A stretch of 64,000 nucleotides of DNA from Xanthomonas arboricola pv. juglandis (GTDB lineage Bacteria; Pseudomonadota; Gammaproteobacteria; Xanthomonadales; Xanthomonadaceae), in contig NZ_JZEF01000001.1 in assembly GCF_001013475.1 (NCBI RefSeq), positions 535,472 to 599,471 on the forward strand. Direction: 5' to 3'. The translations under genes and the position numbers were made by a program. The notes beneath the pieces were generated by a model that saw only the letters and a program-made list of their open reading frames with translations, was not told the DNA's origin and did no database searches. Below are positions 26,353-35,406 of this stretch, piece after piece (position 1 is the stretch's first letter; each line of letters opens with the position of its first letter).

Positions 26353-29112
26353 TCAGAACTTGTAGTTGACGCCCAGCACGAAGGTGCGGCCCCATTCGAT
26401 GTATTCGAGCGGGCGGTCCTTGGTTTCGGCATAGGTGCGGTAGGGCGAGTTGCTGAGGTTGCTGGCCTGCAGCAGCAGGGTCAGGCCGGCAAGGTCGCTG
26501 CTGTCGTTGAAGCTGTAGCTGATTTGCGCGTCGGTGATGTTCTCGCCGACCACATAGCGCAGCGTGCGGTTGCCGTTGAAGTTGCCGATCTCGCCGATGA
26601 AATCCGAGCGACGGCGCTGGCTGACGCGTGCCTCGAAACCCTTGTGCTCGTAGTAGGCGGTGAGGTTGTAGACGCGTTCGGACAGGCCGGGCAGGCTGAT
26701 TTCGCCGTCACCGACGCTGGAGGCGCTTTCCGGGTCGCGGATCTTGACGTCACTGTCGTTGAAGGTGGCGCTGGCCTGGATGCCGAAACCTTCCAACGGA
26801 GCGAAGACCAGATCCAGCGGCAGCGAAGCGGTGAGTTCGACGCCGCGCAGCGTGCCGCCCTTGCCGTTGAACGGGGCACTGAAGGTGCCGGTGGTCAGTA
26901 CTGGCGCCGAGCCCGGCGGCGGCACATAGCCGGCCACCAGCGCGGAGAAGTCGTAGTTGTCGCGGCTCTGGGTGTAGATGTAGCTCTTCAGGTCCTTGTA
27001 GAAGAATGCGGCGGCCACGTAGGCGCGCTCGGCGAAATACTTTTCGTAGGAAAGGTCGATGGCGTTCGCGCGCCAGGGGTCGAGCATCGGGTTACCGCCG
27101 CTGGCACCGGGGCGGCCGGTGGAGGTGTCGACACCGAATTCCAGCGAGGCACGCAGCTGATCCACGCGTGGGCGTGCGACCTGCTTTGCCATCGCAAAGC
27201 GCAGGGTCTGCTCGTACGGGAACTGGAAGGCCAGATTCAGGCTGGGCAGCCAGTCGCGATAGGTCTTGCCGTCGTCGATCGGGCGCACTTCGCTACCTGC
27301 CGGCTGCGACGCGTCCCAATAGTTTGCGCGCGAGGATTGGTCGGCGCTCTGCAGCTGCACGCCGATATTGCCGCGCACGCCGACATCGCCCCATTCGGTA
27401 TCGAGATTGGCGCGCAGCCAGGCGGTGGTGATCTTCTCTTCGACGGTCCAGGCCTTGGACACCAGGAACGAGGCATCGTCGCTGGGATTGAACAGCATGT
27501 AACGCGAGACCACCGCCGGGACGTTCCAGGCGGGCAGGGTGCCGATGCCGGCAAAGCCCAGGTTGACCGGCGCGTATTGCAGGTCCGGTGCGATGGTGGA
27601 TTCGCCCTGCGCGCCAAGGGTGATGTTGCCTTCCGGCTGGGTTTTCTGTTTTTCGCGATTGGCGTAGTTGACGCCCACATCCAGATCCGAGAACCAGCTC
27701 AGCGCTTCGGGCATCGGGAAGCTGGCCTGCAGGCGTGCGCCCTTGAGCACATCTTCCACGCTCGGCACCTTGCCGTAGCCGGAGCCGTAGATGGTGTTGG
27801 TGAGAAACAGCTGATCGGGATTGGAGTAATCCATTCCGGGCGCAAGCTGGGAGAAGCCGTTGCCGACAACCGTTACGCCGACGGTATCCAGCTGCGGCAT
27901 GGGCGCACGTTGAAGATTGTTTTCCAGGTTCAGTTCGTCGCGCGTGGCCTTGGAGTAATTGAGATCGGCAGTGATCTTGACCGCACCGGCAGTGATTTCG
28001 TTATTCCAGCCGAACGCATCGATGGTGTCTTCGCGCTTGTTGTACATACCGCGCACCAGCGGGTAGACGCCACTGGCGTCGCCGCCGGTGAAGCTGTTGC
28101 TGTCGTTGACGCGCACGTTGCTGATGTTCAGACCCGGCGTGTAGCCACCGTTGTAGTTGCTCAGATTGAGCTCGAACTGGTTGGCGGTGTCGATCTGCTC
28201 GGCCTTGGTATGGAAGGCGTCGAACGTGCTGGTCCAGGCGTTGGACGGCCGGTATTGCAAGGTGGCCATGACGCCGTCGCGCTTCTGGTTGCCGGTGCGG
28301 CGCAATGCCTTGATGCCGTCGGAAAAATACACGCCGTCGGCCACGCCGGGGCGCGGGCGCTGTGCGTTGACTGGCTGCCATGGTTCGTACAAGCCGACCT
28401 GATTTTCCTGGATCGGCATGTCGGTGTGTGCGTAGCCGATGGTCAGGCCGATGGTGCGGTCGACGAACTGGTCGATGTAGCTGACATTGAAGCGGTTGCC
28501 GTACGGATCGACGTTGGCGGCCTTGCCCAGCGAATTGCGTTGGTAACGACCACCGACGGCGATCACCCGCTCGTTGTAGCTGAGCGGGCGTGCGGTCTGC
28601 ATGTCGACTGTGCCGGACAGGCCCTGGCCGACCAGGCCGGCGTCGGGCGTCTTGTAGACGGTGACGCCGCTGACCAGTTCGGACGGGTACTGGTCGAATT
28701 CCACGCTGCGGTTATCGCCGGTGCTGACCACTTCGCGGCCGTTGAGCAGCGTGGTGGAGAAGTCCGGCGACAGCCCGCGCACGCTGATGACCTGTGCACG
28801 ACCGGCCACACGTTGCGCCGCCAGGCCAGGCAGGCGCGCGAGCGATTCGGCGATGCTGACGTCCGGCAGCCGGCCGATATCTTCGGCCGAAATGGCTTCC
28901 ACGATCGAAGTCGAATCCCGCTTGACCGAGATGGCACCTTCGATCGCGCGGCGCAGGCCGGTGACCTGGACCTTGTCCAAGTCGGTCACCGCGCCGGCGG
29001 TTTGTTCGGTGTCGGTAGCTTGCGCCGGTGTCGCCGATTGCGCGGCGGCCAACGTCGGTGCCATGGCAACGGCCAGGGCGATACTCAGCGCAGAGCGCTT
29101 GTGCTTCAACAT
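26353..29112 (-). CDS. TonB-dependent outer-membrane receptor (maltodextrin uptake)
   Basis: An outer-membrane active transporter driven by TonB; by context it imports maltodextrins. The start at 29112 follows GGGAGGGG and gives 919 residues with a signal peptide ending at TLAAAQ. The plug domain (about residues 60-190) contains SAEDIGRLPDVSIAESLARL and ISVRGLSPDFSTTLLNGRE. The barrel ends in the typical aromatic C-terminus (VLGVNYKF). This is the CUT/TonB receptor class with the GRLPDVSIAESLARLPG signature abundant in Xanthomonas. A candidate operator (29246-29259) lies upstream. The substrate is inferred from the neighbours. Confidence 0.9.
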   Translation of the reverse strand: MLKHKRSALSIALAVAMAPTLAAAQSATPAQATDTEQTAGAVTDLDKVQVTGLRRAIEGAISVKRDSTSIVEAISAEDIGRLPDVSIAESLARLPGLAAQRVAGRAQVISVRGLSPDFSTTLLNGREVVSTGDNRSVEFDQYPSELVSGVTVYKTPDAGLVGQGLSGTVDMQTARPLSYNERVIAVGGRYQRNSLGKAANVDPYGNRFNVSYIDQFVDRTIGLTIGYAHTDMPIQENQVGLYEPWQPVNAQRPRPGVADGVYFSDGIKALRRTGNQKRDGVMATLQYRPSNAWTSTFDAFHTKAEQIDTANQFELNLSNYNGGYTPGLNISNVRVNDSNSFTGGDASGVYPLVRGMYNKREDTIDAFGWNNEITAGAVKITADLNYSKATRDELNLENNLQRAPMPQLDTVGVTVVGNGFSQLAPGMDYSNPDQLFLTNTIYGSGYGKVPSVEDVLKGARLQASFPMPEALSWFSDLDVGVNYANREKQKTQPEGNITLGAQGESTIAPDLQYAPVNLGFAGIGTLPAWNVPAVVSRYMLFNPSDDASFLVSKAWTVEEKITTAWLRANLDTEWGDVGVRGNIGVQLQSADQSSRANYWDASQPAGSEVRPIDDGKTYRDWLPSLNLAFQFPYEQTLRFAMAKQVARPRVDQLRASLEFGVDTSTGRPGASGGNPMLDPWRANAIDLSYEKYFAERAYVAAAFFYKDLKSYIYTQSRDNYDFSALVAGYVPPPGSAPVLTTGTFSAPFNGKGGTLRGVELTASLPLDLVFAPLEGFGIQASATFNDSDVKIRDPESASSVGDGEISLPGLSERVYNLTAYYEHKGFEARVSQRRRSDFIGEIGNFNGNRTLRYVVGENITDAQISYSFNDSSDLAGLTLLLQASNLSNSPYRTYAETKDRPLEYIEWGRTFVLGVNYKF

Positions 29113-29424
29113 TTTCCCCTCCCAGGTACATGTTGTTCTTTGATTTTTCGATCCGGCAAACGCCTGGATGCATTGCATCGCGCGCCACTACGGACGTTAC
29201 GACTGCGACGTATGGTAGACACGGCACCTGGGTGCAAACGGGCACTGCATACGTATTCAACCCGGCTGATTGCGCTGGAATCGATTCCACGCAGGCTTCG
29301 CTGCAGCGCGGAAGACCCCTGGCCTGTCGTAAGGCAACGCTAAGGCGCAATCTGCAGCGGCTGCCGCGCCGCTGCGTGATGCACTCGATCGCGTTGAAGA
29401 TCTCTTCAGCCCGTTGTGACCAGG
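29113..29424. promoter_or_regulatory. Promoter region of the TonB receptor gene
   Basis: A 312-bp gap between the GH97 gene and the TonB receptor gene, both read leftward. It contains the shared 14-bp candidate operator (29246-29259) and a perfect 14-bp palindrome TGGAATCGATTCCA (29276-29289). No convincing -35/-10 pair can be named. Otherwise I see nothing coding. Confidence 0.55.
29246..29259 (-). promoter_or_regulatory. Candidate maltose operator 2
   Basis: Reverse complement of the 14-bp word TGAATACGTATGCA. It lies about 135 bp upstream of the TonB receptor start codon, on the side expected for its promoter. See the copies at 22552 and 31590. Confidence 0.6.
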
Positions 29425-31503
29425 TCAGCGCCTGCCATCCATCGGCACGAAGCGAATCGCCTGCCCACCACCTGGCGCAAGACGCAGTTCCAGCGTGTCG
29501 GCGCTGCTGACCTGGCGTTGTTCGCTGACAAAGGCGAACGGGTTGCTGACATAGTCCGCACCGTCGCAGTCGCGATAGATCTGCGCGGTGTAGCGCACGC
29601 CGGGTTCAAGGAATCCCAGCGGCACCTGCAGCAGCCGGCCATGCTCGTCGGTGATGCTGCCCAGGAACCAGTCGCGGCTATGCCGGTCCTTGCGCGCGAT
29701 GGTGACGTAGTCGCCGACTTCGCCATTCAAGGCGCGGGTCTGATCCCAATCCACCGCCACGTCTTCGATGAAGCGGAAGGCGTCGCGGTGCTGCAGATAA
29801 TGCTCGGGCAGATCGGCGACCATCTGGATCGGGCTGTAAAGCGTCACGTACAGCGCCAGCTGGCGCGCAAGCGTGCTGGGAATCGCCTGGCCGTTGCGGC
29901 CTTTCAGGCTGAGGATGCCGGGCGTGTAATCCATCGGCCCGGCGAGCAGGCGGGTGAACACAAGGTTGACCTCGTGCTCGGGCGGATTCGGTGGCTGGCC
30001 CCAGGCGTTGTATTCCATGCCACGCGCGCCCTCGCGCGAGATCCAGTTGGGATAGGTGCGGCGCAGGCCAGTGTCCTTGATCGGTTCGTGCGCATTGACT
30101 GCGAGGTGGCGCGCGGCAGCTTCCTGCACCACGCGCAGATGATGGCGTGCCATCCATTGGCCGTCGTGCCATTCGCGCAGCGGTGTGCCGCCTGCCGGGT
30201 TACGACGTTCCACCTGGCCGTCGTCGCAGACATAGCCGGTCTTGACCGAGTCCACGCCGAACCGGGCGTACAGGTCCATCGCTTCGGCAATCTGGTCTTC
30301 GTAATGATCCACTGCGCACCCCGTTTCATGATGGCCGATCAGATGCACGCCCTTGCCGGCGGCGTATTTGCTCAGCGCGGGCAGGTCGAAATCCGGTGTC
30401 GGCCGGGTGAAATCGAAACTACCGCCGTTGCCGAACCATTCGCCGTCCCAGCCCGGATTCCAGCCTTCCACCAACACGCCACGGAAGCCGTGCGCCGCAG
30501 CGAAATCGATATAGCGCTTGGTGTTGGCAGTGGTGGCGCCGTGTGTCGGCCCGGTCGCCCAGGTTTGCTGGTTGAGATGCATGGACCACCACACCCCGAC
30601 GTATTTGGACGGCTTGACCCAGCTCACATCGCCCAAGGCGTTGGGCGCATTGAGGTTGAGGATCAGGTTGGACTCCACCAGCCCGGTGGCCTGGTCGGCG
30701 ATCTGCAGCGTGCGCCACGGCGTATCGAACGGCAGCTTGCGCCGCACCTTCCAGCCTTCGGCAGCGGGCGACAGCTGCGCGCGCAGGCGCCGGCCTTCGG
30801 TGCGGCGCAGCCACATGCCGGCGTAATCGACCAGCGCCGCTTCATGCAGCGCGACATGCAGCCCGCTCTCGGTACGCAAGGTGAGCGGCGTATGTGCCAG
30901 CGCGACCTGGTTCAACGGCGTGCGCTGATACAGGTATTCGTAGTGGATCGGCTCGCCTGCCGGAATCCACCATGCCTCGGACGGTTGCGCGATGGCGAAT
31001 TCGGTGACTTCCTCGTCGATGATGGCTTCGCGCAATCCCGCTTGCTCGGGAAAGTGATAGCGCAGGCCGATGCCATCGTCGTACACGCGCAAGATCACAT
31101 CGAAGCGGCGTTGCGCGCCGCTGCGCTCGCCCAGGCTGACGCTTAGTTCGTTGTAGTGGTTGCGCACCAGGCGCGTCTCGCCCCAGGGTTGTTCCCAGGT
31201 ATCGTCATGGGCTTGGCGTGCTTGCGAGAGGACGACCAGGCCGCGGTCCAGCCGGCCGTCGCGCAACTGGAAACCCAGGCGCGAGCGTTCCAGCACTGGC
31301 TGGCCCAGGCGTTGCACGCGGTAGTAGGGCGTGCCGCCGTCCACTTCCAGTGTGACCTGCAGGACGTTGCCGGGCGAATCGGCACTGATGGCGATGCGCT
31401 CGGCCTGCGCGATGCCTGCAAGACTGCCAAGCAACAGGACAAGCAGTGGCGCACTGCGTGCGGCGCGCGCTATCGAACGCACGCGATGTGAAACCAGCGG
31501 CAT
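29425..31503 (-). CDS. GH97 alpha-glucosidase, secreted (SusB-like)
   Basis: Glycoside hydrolase family 97, related to Bacteroides SusB, that removes glucose from maltooligosaccharides, probably in the periplasm. The start at 31503 follows GGGAGGGG and gives 692 residues with a signal peptide (LLVLLLGSLAGIAQA). The N-terminal GH97 beta-sandwich, the central barrel (YVGVWWSMHL, GVLVEGWNPGWDG) and a C-terminal sandwich are seen. Glutamates in GHHETG and NAHEPI fit the inverting alpha-glucosidase type, an inference from the family. A calcium is expected. It is divergent from the gene at 31746, sharing a 240-bp control region with candidate operator 3. Confidence 0.92.
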   Translation of the reverse strand: MPLVSHRVRSIARAARSAPLLVLLLGSLAGIAQAERIAISADSPGNVLQVTLEVDGGTPYYRVQRLGQPVLERSRLGFQLRDGRLDRGLVVLSQARQAHDDTWEQPWGETRLVRNHYNELSVSLGERSGAQRRFDVILRVYDDGIGLRYHFPEQAGLREAIIDEEVTEFAIAQPSEAWWIPAGEPIHYEYLYQRTPLNQVALAHTPLTLRTESGLHVALHEAALVDYAGMWLRRTEGRRLRAQLSPAAEGWKVRRKLPFDTPWRTLQIADQATGLVESNLILNLNAPNALGDVSWVKPSKYVGVWWSMHLNQQTWATGPTHGATTANTKRYIDFAAAHGFRGVLVEGWNPGWDGEWFGNGGSFDFTRPTPDFDLPALSKYAAGKGVHLIGHHETGCAVDHYEDQIAEAMDLYARFGVDSVKTGYVCDDGQVERRNPAGGTPLREWHDGQWMARHHLRVVQEAAARHLAVNAHEPIKDTGLRRTYPNWISREGARGMEYNAWGQPPNPPEHEVNLVFTRLLAGPMDYTPGILSLKGRNGQAIPSTLARQLALYVTLYSPIQMVADLPEHYLQHRDAFRFIEDVAVDWDQTRALNGEVGDYVTIARKDRHSRDWFLGSITDEHGRLLQVPLGFLEPGVRYTAQIYRDCDGADYVSNPFAFVSEQRQVSSADTLELRLAPGGGQAIRFVPMDGRR

Positions 31504-31589
31504 ATCCCCTCCCAAGGCGGCCGTTGCGTCAGCGGCGACTATGCAGCGCTGTGGCGTGGATGGACCATGCTGCACTGCAGCCATTGCCA

Positions 31590-31603
31590 TGAATACGTAT
31601 GCA
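31590..31603 (+). promoter_or_regulatory. Candidate maltose operator 3 in the divergent promoter region
   Basis: TGAATACGTATGCA again, within CCATGAATACGTATGCA exactly as in copy 1. It lies between the GH97 gene (leftward) and the six-hairpin glycosidase gene (rightward), so one repressor dimer could control both directions. Confidence 0.6.
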
Positions 31604-31745
31604 TTGATGCGGAACCCCGGAGCGCGCGTCTACCATGGCGTCACGGCACCTGGGAGGGTCCGCGCCCGTGGCACGCCAGTGCCGCGCACTACAACGCGTG
31701 CAACGAGGGAGGGAGGCCGACGGTGCAAGCCGTCTGGCCGCTTCG

Positions 31746-33884
31746 ATGCTGAAGATGATCTGCATGGCTGCAACGCTCGGCGTTGCGGCAAGCTCGCCGG
31801 TGTTGGCCGATGAGCTGGAATTCCAGGGCCGCCGTGCGCAAGCGCAGGCGCTAGAAGACGGCGGTTTCGTGCTGCGCTGGCCGCAGGGCGAGCGCCGCAT
31901 CGGGCCGCAGCCGATGCGTACCCATACCGCCAGTCCGTTGTTCGACGCCCTGTTCGCCATGGCGCAGCAGGAAATGGCCGACGACCGTGTCGAGGCGATC
32001 CGCGATCCGGCCTTCAACGACGGCAAGCCGGTGCCGTGCGCGTGTTTCGAAACCGGTGAGCGCTGGCCTTACGTATGGACGCGCGATGTCAGCTTCGCCG
32101 CCGATCTGGCGTTGGCGCGGCTGGAGCCGGAGCGCACGCGCAATGCGCTGCGCTTCAAGCTGTCGGCGGCGCGCGACGGGCGGACGCCAGGGGTGTTTGT
32201 TGCGCAGGACACCGGCTCCGGTGGCAGCTGGCCGATCAGCAGCGACCGCGTGGTGTGGTTTCTTGCCGCGCGCGGCCTGCTGGATGACAAGGCGTTCGCT
32301 GAAGACGTTTGGGAGGCGTTGCAGGCCACTCTCGCGCAGGATCGTGACGCGGTCTTCGATGCGCAGATCGGCCTCTACCGCGGCGAAACCTCGTTTCTGG
32401 ATTGGCGCGAGCAGACCTATCCGGAGTGGACGCGCCAGGATGTGCGCTTCATCGCCGAGTCCTTCGCCCTTTCCACCAACGTGTTGCACTACCATGCCCT
32501 GCGCCTGGCCGAGCAACTGGCGCGCCAGCATGGCGATGCGCGCGCGTCCAGGTACGCCCAGTGGGCCGATGCGCTGCGTCAGGCCATCGCCACGCGCTTC
32601 TGGGATGCGCGCAGCAATCAGTACGTGAGCTATCTGGGCAATGCGGCGCATCCGGTGCGCTATGCCAAGGTCGATCTGCTCGGCGTGTCGCTCGGCGTGC
32701 TGGCCGAGGTGTTTCCGAAGGAGCGTGCGCGTGCCGCGCTGCGCAGGTATCCGCTGGTTGCCGGCGGCAGCCCGGTGGTGTGGCCGCAGGAAGCCGAACA
32801 GCCGATTTATCACAATCGCGCCGTCTGGCCTTTCGTCAGTGCGTATGCGCTACGCGCCGCACGCCAGCTGGACGACGCGCCGCGCATTGCGCTGGAGTTG
32901 CAGTCGTTGATGCGCGGCAGCGCGCTGGCCGGCTCCAACATGGAAAACTACGAGATGCAGAGCCTGGCGGTGCATGTGGAGGAGGGCACACGTAGCGGCC
33001 CGGTAGTGAATTCGCCACGCCAGTTGTGGTCGGTTGCCGGCTATCTCTCCGCGGTGCTGGAAGGCGTGTTCGGCATTGGCGCCGATGGCAGCGTGACGCC
33101 GAAATTGCCGCGTACGTTGGTGCCGTTGTTGTTTGGCGATCGCCAGCAGATCGTGCTTGAACAGGGCGCCCGACGCTATGTGCTGCAGCGGCCGACGGCG
33201 AGTGCGGGTGAGTTGCTGGTGGCGGGGAAGGTCGAGCAACAAGGCCAGACCACGTTGGTGCATCTGATCGGTCGCAAGGCCGATACCACCGCACCGCCGC
33301 AGCCAGGCCAGGTGTTCGCACCCAGCACGCCGGAGGCGCCCGTCGCGCAACGGCAGGGCGATGGCTATCGCGTTGTGATTCCGGCTGGGGCGACGCTGTA
33401 CATGGATGGGCATGCGTTGGACGCCACGCGGCACTTAGACCTGCGCGAGGACGGCCGGCTGCACGTGCTCAGCCTGACCCGCCGCGCCGATGGCCTGGAG
33501 TCGCTGCACAGTCCCGCGTTGACGCTCGGTCCGTTGCAGGAAGTCCCGGGCAGCGAGGCCTGGGTTTGGACTGCCACGCGCGCGGGCCAGCATCGCGTAT
33601 CGCTGCGTTATCGCAACCCCAACGGGCCGATCAATACCGGCGTCACTGCGGCGGTCAAGCGGCTGCTGCTGGAATGCCCGGGGCAGGCCACGCAGTCGCA
33701 GGTCGTGGTGATGCCGCATAGCGTGGGCGAGCAGCTGTCCACGCAGGTCAGCTTCACTGTGGTGGCCGGGCAGCAGTGCAGGTTCCGGCTGGAAGATGGC
33801 TTCAACATGAGCGCGCTCGCCATTTTGCGCAGTACAACGGCGGCCGCGGCGGTCGCGATGGCGTGGTCAACACCGCGCAGGTGA
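31746..33884 (+). CDS. Six-hairpin glycosidase-like protein (3' frameshift)
   Basis: A secreted protein with a signal-like start (MLKMICMAATLGVAASSPVLA) and an (alpha/alpha)6 catalytic domain (residues about 60-470: ERWPYVWTRDVSFAADLAL, GSWPISSDRVVW, MENYEMQSLAVHVEEG), followed by beta-sandwich domains. It probably acts on alpha-glucans, given the neighbours; no family number can be given with certainty. Near 33821 one base seems missing: in the other frame the text continues as HFAQYNGGRGG and ends at 33931, giving a 4-nt ATGA overlap with the transporter gene, as expected in this operon. As written, the last 22 residues are out of frame. Few residues are lost, so activity may remain. Confidence 0.82.
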   Translation: MLKMICMAATLGVAASSPVLADELEFQGRRAQAQALEDGGFVLRWPQGERRIGPQPMRTHTASPLFDALFAMAQQEMADDRVEAIRDPAFNDGKPVPCACFETGERWPYVWTRDVSFAADLALARLEPERTRNALRFKLSAARDGRTPGVFVAQDTGSGGSWPISSDRVVWFLAARGLLDDKAFAEDVWEALQATLAQDRDAVFDAQIGLYRGETSFLDWREQTYPEWTRQDVRFIAESFALSTNVLHYHALRLAEQLARQHGDARASRYAQWADALRQAIATRFWDARSNQYVSYLGNAAHPVRYAKVDLLGVSLGVLAEVFPKERARAALRRYPLVAGGSPVVWPQEAEQPIYHNRAVWPFVSAYALRAARQLDDAPRIALELQSLMRGSALAGSNMENYEMQSLAVHVEEGTRSGPVVNSPRQLWSVAGYLSAVLEGVFGIGADGSVTPKLPRTLVPLLFGDRQQIVLEQGARRYVLQRPTASAGELLVAGKVEQQGQTTLVHLIGRKADTTAPPQPGQVFAPSTPEAPVAQRQGDGYRVVIPAGATLYMDGHALDATRHLDLREDGRLHVLSLTRRADGLESLHSPALTLGPLQEVPGSEAWVWTATRAGQHRVSLRYRNPNGPINTGVTAAVKRLLLECPGQATQSQVVVMPHSVGEQLSTQVSFTVVAGQQCRFRLEDGFNMSALAILRSTTAAAAVAMAWSTPRR

Positions 33885-33927
33885 GCGCGCTGCTGGTCGG
33901 CCCCGCAGCGAGCACGGAGGCTGCGCA

Positions 33928-35406
33928 ATGACCGCCAAGCCACGCCTGAGTTTCTGGCAGATCTGGAACATGTGCTTCGGCTTTCTCGGTATCCAGTTCG
34001 GCTTCGCGTTGCAGAACGCCAACGCCAGCCGCATCTTCCAGACCCTGGGGGCGCAGGTCGACGACGTGCCCGGTCTGTGGATCGCCGCACCGCTCACCGG
34101 TCTGATCGTGCAGCCCATCATCGGCTACCTGTCCGACCGCACCTGGACCCGATGGGGGCGCCGGCGCCCGTATTTCATGGTCGGCGCAGTCTTCACCACA
34201 CTGGCCTTGCTGGCGATGCCCAACGCACCGATGCTGTGGATTGCCGCCGGCACGTTGTGGGTGCTGGATGCATCGATCAACATCTCGATGGAGCCATTCC
34301 GCGCCCTGGTCGGCGATCAACTGCCACCGGCGCAGCGGCCCACCGGCTATGCGATGCAGAGCTTCTTCATCGGGGTCGGGGCGATTGTGGCGAGTTTCCT
34401 GCCGTGGTTGCTCACGCATTGGGGCGTGGCCAATACCGCACCGCCAGGCCAGTTGCCTGACAGCGTGCGCTACGCCTTCTACCTCGGTGCCGCGGTGCTG
34501 TTCCTGTCGATCAGCTGGACGGTGCTGCGCACGCGCGAATACAGCCCGCAGCAGCTGGCCGGTTTCGACGATGCGCATCCGCCTGTAGCGGCTGCAGCGA
34601 TCGCCGGCACCTTGCCGCCGCAACGTGCGAGCGTGCTCTGGTGCGGCATCGGTGTGCTGCTCGCCGCTGCGATCGCCTGGCAGCACGGCGACCGCATGCT
34701 CTACGTGCTGGCCGGCCTGTGCATCGCCTACGGTGCGGTGCTTGCGTTGGCGCGCGTGCTGCCATCGACCGGCATGCTGGTGGCGATCGTGCAGGACGTG
34801 CGCAGCATGCCGCTGACGATGCGGCGCCTGGCCTGGGTGCAGTTCTTCTCCTGGTTCGCGCTGTTTGCGATGTGGATCTACACCACTGCCGCAGTTACCC
34901 AGGTGCACTTCGGTGCCAAGGACACCGCATCGGCGGCCTACAACGAAGGCGCGAACTGGGTGGGCGTGTTGTTCGGTGCCTACAATGGCTTTGCGGCGTT
35001 GGCGGCATTGGTCATTCCATTGCTGGTGCGTGCGATCGGCCTGCGCTGGAGTCATCTGTGCAACCTGTGGCTGGGTGCGGCCGGGCTGTTGTCGATGCTG
35101 GTGATCCGCGACCCGCAGTGGCTGCTGCTGTCGATGCTGGGTGTCGGCTTTGCCTGGGCCTCGATCCTTTCGCTGCCTTACGCCTTGCTGTCCGACAGCG
35201 TGCCCGCCGCCAAGATGGGCGTGTACATGGGCATCTTCAATTTCTTCATCGTGATTCCGCAGCTGGTCGCGGCCAGCGCACTGGGCTTCGTGCTGCACGT
35301 CTGGCTGGGCGGTCAACCGATCTACGCGCTGGCCATCGGCGGCGCCAGTTTGCTCCTTGCCGGTGTGTGCGTGGTGCGGGTTCCAGTGGCTTCGGGAGGG
35401 CGGTGA
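33928..35406 (+). CDS. MFS sugar transporter (maltose/sucrose type)
   Basis: A 492-residue major facilitator protein with twelve predicted membrane segments. The loop motif GYLSDRTWTRWGRRRPY between helices 2 and 3 marks the GPH/sucrose-transporter subgroup. The second half has LRWSHLCNLW and GVGFAWASILSLPYALLSDS. It should carry maltose or maltodextrin across the inner membrane after uptake by the TonB receptor. It is in an operon with the glycosidase gene before it and overlaps the next gene by one base (TGATG). Confidence 0.9.
   Translation: MTAKPRLSFWQIWNMCFGFLGIQFGFALQNANASRIFQTLGAQVDDVPGLWIAAPLTGLIVQPIIGYLSDRTWTRWGRRRPYFMVGAVFTTLALLAMPNAPMLWIAAGTLWVLDASINISMEPFRALVGDQLPPAQRPTGYAMQSFFIGVGAIVASFLPWLLTHWGVANTAPPGQLPDSVRYAFYLGAAVLFLSISWTVLRTREYSPQQLAGFDDAHPPVAAAAIAGTLPPQRASVLWCGIGVLLAAAIAWQHGDRMLYVLAGLCIAYGAVLALARVLPSTGMLVAIVQDVRSMPLTMRRLAWVQFFSWFALFAMWIYTTAAVTQVHFGAKDTASAAYNEGANWVGVLFGAYNGFAALAALVIPLLVRAIGLRWSHLCNLWLGAAGLLSMLVIRDPQWLLLSMLGVGFAWASILSLPYALLSDSVPAAKMGVYMGIFNFFIVIPQLVAASALGFVLHVWLGGQPIYALAIGGASLLLAGVCVVRVPVASGGR

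Noticed and set aside
26524-29343. Very long open frame on the + strand opposite the TonB receptor gene
   Set aside because: It mirrors the codons of the receptor, has no family features and arises from high GC content at third positions.
29416-31146. Long + strand frame opposite the GH97 gene
   Set aside because: Shadow of the GH97 codons; the - strand protein has signal peptide and family motifs.
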